Shown: positions 58,400 through 64,000 of the stretch, piece by piece
Position numbering within the stretch: position 1 is the stretch's first letter
How the letters are laid out: each line of letters begins with the position of its first letter
Assembly: GCA_947359465.1 (NCBI GenBank)
Contig: OX375875.1
Span: 58,529,981 to 58,593,980, forward strand
Source: Metellina segmentata
Taxonomy: Eukaryota; Arthropoda; Arachnida; Araneae; Tetragnathidae
Direction: 5' to 3'
DNA length: 64,000 bases
Notes under the pieces: generated by a model
The model's input: the letters and a program-made list of their open reading frames with translations, nothing else
The model's database searches: none
Told to the model about the DNA's origin: nothing
Translations under genes and position numbers: made by a program

Positions 58400-59698
58400 C
58401 CGAGGCTGTTCACACATTTTTTAGACAATGTATATTGCATTCACAAAACTAAATTACATAAAATTCTTGTGTTTTAAATGTTTTATTTGATAGCCCTAAT
58501 TCTGAACTATCTTTCGACACCGCAATTTCCAGGATAATAATGCCTTTTGAAGTGTCAAAAGAGGTATTCTATTCCATACCTCGTGAACAGCTTTCCAGAG
58601 TCCTGTAAGGGTTGTGGGACGACGTTTGGATAATGCAGATTTTAAAAGTCCGAAAGCACAAAAATCCATAGGTGATACATCCGGAGATTTAGTAGGGATA
58701 TCAGTGAAGGCTACGACCTTGATACCGGTTTTTTGTTCCATTTCTTTTAAGCAATTTACAGTGGATTTTGATGTGTGACTGCTAGCTTTGTCTTGATGGA
58801 GTTCCACAGATTGATGGCACTGTGGGTAAAGCGATGGTATTTCATTCAGAAAAATTGGCGATAAAATATGTTCCTGATAGTATTTGGAGTTAATCTCGAC
58901 ATTTTTCCCACTCTCTTTATTTTTAACTTGCCATTATATGAAAACTCAGCAACAATCATGAATCCCTTAGAAAAACTTTCTTTCGATTCTGTGAACCATG
59001 AACTTAATTTTTTTCTCCCCTTTTATGATAATAAATGACTCATTTTTTGCTGCAATCATTTAAATACACCCACGATTCATCTATTGTGACAATTGTTTTC
59101 CATTTTTCTTTGGATAAGTGTTTCTCATATAGAATTCGGCAGCGTGTTCTGCTTCAGCGATATGCTTTGGAGAAAGACGATGCACATTGCGTTTTTTCGC
59201 TTTCTTAAAATTTAAATCAACGTTTATCATTTTGTTTACAGTGGACACCGAGCATTTTAATAATTTTGCAACTGTCCTTTGATTAGGGGGATTTCTTTTT
59301 AACATTAAACAACGTACCTTTGCAATGGTCGAAGATGTCCGTTTCTTCCTTTTATACTTGTTTGGAATTTTTGTCCCACTTGAGGCTCTAATTTGACGGT
59401 TTTTTTCTTTCTTGTTGACGATATTACCTATCGACGCTTTAGATATCACAAAACCATGACTCTCACATCGTTTTTGAAAAACGGAATATGAATATTTCTC
59501 ATCGGAAAGAGCATAAATATAGCCTTCGAACCACTGCTTCGTTAAAAACGCCATTTTGAATAAAAACAAACCTCTCAAGCCGCAGACGATAATTTTGACT
59601 TTTAAAAACATAGTGCAACTGCAGTTATTTCTTTTGCAGCAAACGAATTTTTATTACGACTAACCAAAATCGTCTAAAAAATGTGCGAACAGCCTCTA
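58400..59698 (-). mobile_element. Mariner-like (DD41D) element B, uninterrupted but mutated
   Basis: 1299 bp, TIRs CCGAGGCTGTTCACACAT and TAGAGGCTGTTCGCACAT (inverted), TA on both sides. The minus-strand transposase is in two main pieces. The first is 59611-59081 (176 residues: FLTKQWFEGYIYALSDEKYS, NQRTVAKLLKCSVSTVNKM helix-turn-helix, RLSPKHIAEAEHAAEFYM), broken by a frameshift. A short out-of-frame stretch with TIDESWV (first Asp) follows. The second piece is 58807-58496 (103 residues: MELHQDKASSH with the second Asp, SPDVSPMDFCAFGLLKSAL with the third). I count 41 residues between the second and third Asp, suggesting the DD41D group. It is inactive. Confidence 0.85.
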
Positions 59699-59943
59699 TA
59701 GCAGTGCACGGTGGCCACACTCCATATTAGAAGGACCGATCCCGAGATAAATGCATCATAATTTGACCGTTTTTGATATAACCTGTATCTTAGCTAAAAA
59801 TTCAACTTTTTTTTCATATTGTTATGTTCTTACATGCTTTCTCTCATAATAATATATCTCTTTGCCAAATTTCGTTGCAATAAACTAAATGTTTTTCCAG
59901 TTCTCAGATTTTATGTTTGTGACCTTAATTTTGGACATTATTG

Positions 59944-60321
59944 TACTTAATTGCTTTACACTTTTCAATATTTTTTGAACGAGAAGGGAAAATAAAATAA
60001 AATAAAAACTTGAATAAAATTAAAAACTTGATGATCTCTTCAGTTTAAATATACAGCTTAATTTCTCTCGAGAAGGATTTTAACTGTTCATCTAATTATT
60101 TATCATTAAATAGTCTTCAGGGAAAGAAAGCACTCTGATGGACTGAGGAAAATTTATGTAAACCATTGCTTTCATTATACTAATGTGACAACAGATGGCA
60201 GCACAACAAAATGAGAATGCACGATGCAATATTAACTTCGAAGGAAATCGTCTTGTCGTTATTTTCATGGCAACATGGGCTACTTTTTTTTGACTGTTAA
60301 TTTTCAACCAGACAATGCGTG
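59944..60321. other. AT-rich sequence, no gene seen
   Basis: A small minus ORF (60307-60092) lacks domain support. Confidence 0.45.
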
Positions 60322-60945
60322 GCTAGCCCGGCTTTGCCGCCCGTGGTGTAAGGTATTAATCTGGTGTAAAATTTTCCGCAGATTTCAAATCCGTTGAAGA
60401 TATATTCAATTTAAAAATGATTTATTGGGAGAAAATCATATTTTTCATTTTTTCTTATTATTATTTTCACAATCATAACTGAAAACCATACTATCAATCT
60501 AAACTGAAATTTTCCGCATATTTCAAATCCGTTGAAATTTTTACTCTACCTTTAACGGTATTGGAGTTAGAAAAAAGAACTGTGACTGTAAATCATTCCT
60601 CGGGCAAAATCAAAGCGGAAACGAAAGCAATAATTTCTCCGCGTTCTGTCGGAGGAAAAAAGCCTTGCATGTATCCATGGGCTGACGGGGCAAGGTCCTT
60701 TCCCGCGTTTCTTCTCTCACTGGTAGAAACGCATTGAAAAACCGATAGAGAATAAAACTATTAAATTCATTTAAAAATCTTCTAGATTTAATTTTAAAAT
60801 TTCGCCACGACCCAATAATTGCAAAAAATTCAGACTACCTGTGTGCCTAATCTCATTGCTGTAAGTGCCATGGATCGTCAGGATTTTGCAACCGCGAAAC
60901 AAACATATAAATAAACAAACACTTTCTTTTATAATAGTAGAGACG
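60322..60945 (-). mobile_element. Helitron-like non-autonomous element, inverted copy
   Basis: Minus-strand 5' end TCTCTACTATTATAAAAG near 60945 and 3' end CGGCAAAGCCGGGCTAG near 60322. It is the same family as 8634-9645, with a shorter interior. The CTAG terminus and short hairpin (GGCAAAGCC) are visible. Confidence 0.65.
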
Positions 60946-62222
60946 GAGTGTTTGAACTGATTTCAAACAACAATCCGTTTTTTCATACAATCCGTTATTC
61001 CATATAATTCGTTTCAGGCCTGTGTGTGTTAGTCAAAATAATTATATTCTCTTCTTACTAATTCCCTATGGTGTAAGTAAATTACACCTAGTCTATTGGT
61101 GAATTATGAAATTTTATGAATTATGAATTATGAAGGTGAGGCCTATGAAATTTGAAGCCCTCAGCAGCTACTTCACGAATGTGATTGTGAACAAGCTATC
61201 CTGAGGCACAGCCGCGACAGAAGAAGATAATGTAATAGGGCGAAGGCTGAGATGAATTGTATTTGGATCACATAGGGAAATGCTTGAAACCCAATGCCAT
61301 AGAAGTATATTTTTATTCTTGTAGTTTTCAGCCCTGTATAAATTTACAGTGCAGGGCATATAGCACTTTTCAATTAAAAATTTAGTCACGAAACTCTTTT
61401 TTATGTTGTACTATACAATATAACGAAATTCCTTAAAAATTGTATCATTGCACACGAAACAAGAAAAGCACTGTAGGCTAAGTTAGTTGAGTTCAAAGCC
61501 AACCGCCTTTAAATTTAAAATTGCTTTGATACAAAACATATAAGAACATATATTCTGTTTTATTCTTAACTAAATGTTTTACTGGTAATAATTTCTTTAT
61601 TATCATGAAAATGAGGATATGCATAAGAGGAAGATAACGCAGGTACTTTAAAATATAGCCAAATGACCAAACTTCTGCAATAGGAACAGAAAACACATTC
61701 TACCACAAAAATGCTACCACCTACATTGAGCTTCACTGGTAAAGTCTCCCATGACATGATACAATAGTAATCTTATATACTATCTCCCTCTCCCCATAAT
61801 TAACCAAAGTTGTCGCCAGTTAGGTGTCTATTAGTTATTTTTCTCTTTATGTAAACTGTTTTAACTGCAAAGGAAAAAGCATGGTCAAATATGTCTATAA
61901 AGCCCCAATGAATCAACCAATCCAAAGAGAAAGGCATTAGTATGCTACAGCAATAACGAAACATAATTCGTAATTTTTTATATAATGTAATGAAACCAAC
62001 TACTTAGATATTTTTTTGAAGCATGTAAACTACAAAAAAAAAAACCTTCCATTACACTTGCTTGTGGATCGAAATCAATAGAGACAAATCAATTTACCAT
62101 CTATAATCTAATAGTATCTGGAGTACCTACTCATAATTTAATATTGTTGACGGAAGTTACAAATAACAGATCTTTCGGAATTTTATTTGAAGAATATTTC
62201 GCAAATAAAAGAGTATACTTAC
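60946..62222. other. Intron 1, last part, no feature recognised
   Basis: AT-rich. Short ORFs only. Confidence 0.5.
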
Positions 62223-62323
62223 GTAAAGTTCACTTTGTGTGCTAGAAGATCAAAGGCTTCTGCTAGAGGCCCCGACATGTGTATTATTCCATCCTGAGTT
62301 TTGAGTTTGAGAAATGGGTGATA
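62223..62323 (-). CDS. Ionotropic receptor, exon 1 seen (S1 lobe start)
   Basis: Acceptor AATATTGGCAG precedes 62323 and donor GTAAGT follows 62223. It is 101 nt, phase 0 in, leaving two bases. It encodes YHPFLKLKTQDG, IIHMSGPLAEAFDLLAHKVN and FT, the usual beginning of the S1 ligand-binding lobe in arthropod IRs (P(F)L...G...G...DLL..). These proteins lack the large amino-terminal domain of classical iGluRs. The start codon and signal peptide must be in one or more further upstream exons at higher coordinates, not recognised up to 64000. Confidence 0.85.
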
Positions 62324-64000
62324 CTGCCAATATTAAAATAAATTTGCATTTTTTTTTAAACACGCAATTGTTATAATCGATAAAAGTATTTATAATAATT
62401 TAAATTTATATTGATAGGAACGCAAAAGTTTTTTATATTGATTCGTGTTTCATGCGTATCCTAATCATCTATGTTTCGATTACTTTTTGGGTGTATTCCT
62501 CTTTTGTATCAGTACCTTTGTGTGTATGTACTTAATGTAGTCTGTCATGTTTTTGGAACAGCGTGGCTAAGTACGGCCCGTGTAAAAATCCCACAAACCC
62601 TATCTTCTGTTTGTAGCAAAGTGAGGAAAGATAGTGCAACTTCAGACTACCAAAAAGTGAACTGTAGATAAGGGGCCAAATATAGCTCTTACATCAAAGA
62701 ATCCGATATGCCCAATTTTCTATTCGCGCAAAGGGTAGGAAGACAGTGCAACTATAGTGCACCAAAATGTGCACGGATGGTACAATAAAGTTACCAATAG
62801 GAAGTGATATCGTTACGCTGTCATATACTACTACATTGAAAGTTATCTACAATAGTGATGGTTAAGTTCAACAGTACGTACTCCCCCATTTGAATTTGGC
62901 GCAGCTTTGACTACTTTTGGACCTTGCGCCATAAAACCCCAATAACCAATTCAATACCCTTTAGAACTAAGTAGTTGTTGAATTCGATAGATGATATCAC
63001 TATTTGATGGGCAGACATAGAGGAGTGATAAATCGTGCCAACTATATTGAGATTGCGGTTGTACTTCCAAATTCATTGCAGTGGAATAGATGATTGTGAC
63101 GATTTGATTACCCTGTTTTTTTTTTATTTGGCAGCCTAGTTAATGCTACCCATCCACTTAGAAATGAGATTGAGTGGCACTGATAAATTAGGCTGAGATA
63201 ATAGTAGCAGTTCATACCATCACAAGGCTTCAGAATTCCTATGAAATGATAAAAACACCTTATGGTGACAATAAAAGCAAAATAAAATGGAAACGCGTGT
63301 GAGAGCAGTGCTTGGTGGATGGTGTGTGTCGGATGAAAAGAGTTCAACATTTTGACCTAAATCTGTTCCTAAAGTATTTACCTGATACTACGAAAAAAGA
63401 AGTGACAATAATGCTTTCAATACTTTAGACAAGTCATGCCATAATAAACAGGATACAATATGCAAAGCCAGTGCCTTGAAATAAATTTCTAAACAAAGAA
63501 GTCTGCATTCTAGCATTCCCTTTCCTTAATTCTTATCAGGTTTTATGATGAACCACTATTGACTACTGAAAAAAATCATAAACTCTTGCTGCCGTTTGCT
63601 GACGACTGCTAAGACAACTACCACTTGCCTTCCAATAAGATTGAAGAGATTCGGATTCACAGCTCGGTTTCAAATGGTTCGAGTAAGAGTTTTATAAAGC
63701 ACACATAGGGTATCATAGGTAAACACTTAGTGCTTAAATGTAATAGCAATAAATATAAGTCTCAGTAAACAGTTGACGGTTTGCATGATAGTGCTGATTC
63801 GAAAGTGAATTCTTTGTTACGATTTCGCTTGGAAACAACGAATCATCTCTCATATCACCTGATTTCAGCTTACAGTTCTCAAGAACACCTACAGGTTCTT
63901 AACATTTTTACAATTGTGACGCCTTTGAGAAGGATATCAAAATATTCAAGCATGTACACTCGGATTAGAATATGCCTTTGGATTGTCTTTGCTTCTTGGA
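62324..64000. other. Upstream side of receptor gene, no exon recognised
   Basis: It contains diverged family B repeat pieces (about 62495-62560, with an end-type block GACCTTGCGCCATAAAAC at 62918-62938). A T-run lies near 63115. No exon with a phase-0 donor that continues the receptor was found. Confidence 0.45.

Larger units (their letters stand above)
57432..59943 (+). mobile_element. Tc1-like element hosting the second duplication arm
   Basis: TIRs CACTGGTGTCTAAAAATAAG (left) and, inverted at the right, CAATAATGTCCAAAATTAAG both run into GTCACAAACA and are flanked by TA (57430-57431, 59944-59945). A transposase N-terminus starts at 57719 (MNSHHRLVDSMRRRAIDRFE, helix-turn-helix) and degenerates into stops (TTPAQDRY near 57900). 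Coding similarity ends at about 58054, where the mariner-containing arm begins. Tc1 sequence resumes after 59700. Two 25-bp direct repeats (TTGCGTTACAACGTTTAAG words) lie near 57655-57705. Confidence 0.7.

Overview
The window is AT-rich eukaryotic DNA with introns, microsatellites and heavy transposon decay. It is most likely an arthropod, and a chelicerate such as a spider is my best guess. That guess rests on the style of the ionotropic-receptor gene, the abundance of Tc1/mariner relics and the look of the gag-like ORF. It is inference, since no ribosomal or mitochondrial marker is present.

Genes. The one gene that can be assembled with confidence is a minus-strand ionotropic receptor (iGluR-family chemosensory-type channel). 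Seven exons lie at 62223-62323, 44459-44546, 41445-41603, 39630-39771, 37570-37784, 32540-32829 and 29131-29473. All introns are GT-AG, phases match at every junction, and the 1338 exonic bases encode 445 residues plus a stop. They cover the ligand-binding lobes, three transmembrane helices and the pore region. The start exon is not seen and may lie beyond the window. A GC-rich island at 18.85-19.6 kb holds a second possible gene start on the minus strand (19197-19076), product unknown. A weaker transmembrane-type exon candidate sits at 33567-33754.

Layout. 0-9.7 kb: a cluster of tRNA-derived SINEs, a Tc1 transposase relic with a mutated catalytic residue, a perfect 22-bp-arm hairpin and a Helitron-like element whose 5' end was hit by a SINE. 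9.7-19 kb: Helitron-type terminus, diverged tandem repeats, and a Tc1 element carrying a hAT-like MITE. 19-29 kb: AT-rich DNA with Tc1 and SINE relics and a segmentally repeated block containing a 21-bp minisatellite. 29-62.3 kb: the receptor gene, with a 33-bp minisatellite, decayed transposons and a pogo-like relic in its introns.

The most striking region is the 17.7-kb first visible intron (44547-62222). A DD41D mariner-like element (45783-56543) was split by a non-LTR retrotransposon (46621-56152, 13-bp target duplication). That element was in turn split by a gag-only LTR retrotransposon (47257-51736, identical 375-bp LTRs, 5-bp target duplication). A second mariner copy with its flank lies in inverted orientation (58055-59698) inside a Tc1-like element (57432-59943). 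The order of events can be read directly from the junctions.

The mobile-element ORFs are mostly broken. The only long undamaged retroelement ORF is the minus-strand gag-like ORF of the LTR element (50089-48554), which has no pol next to it and would depend on enzymes supplied elsewhere.
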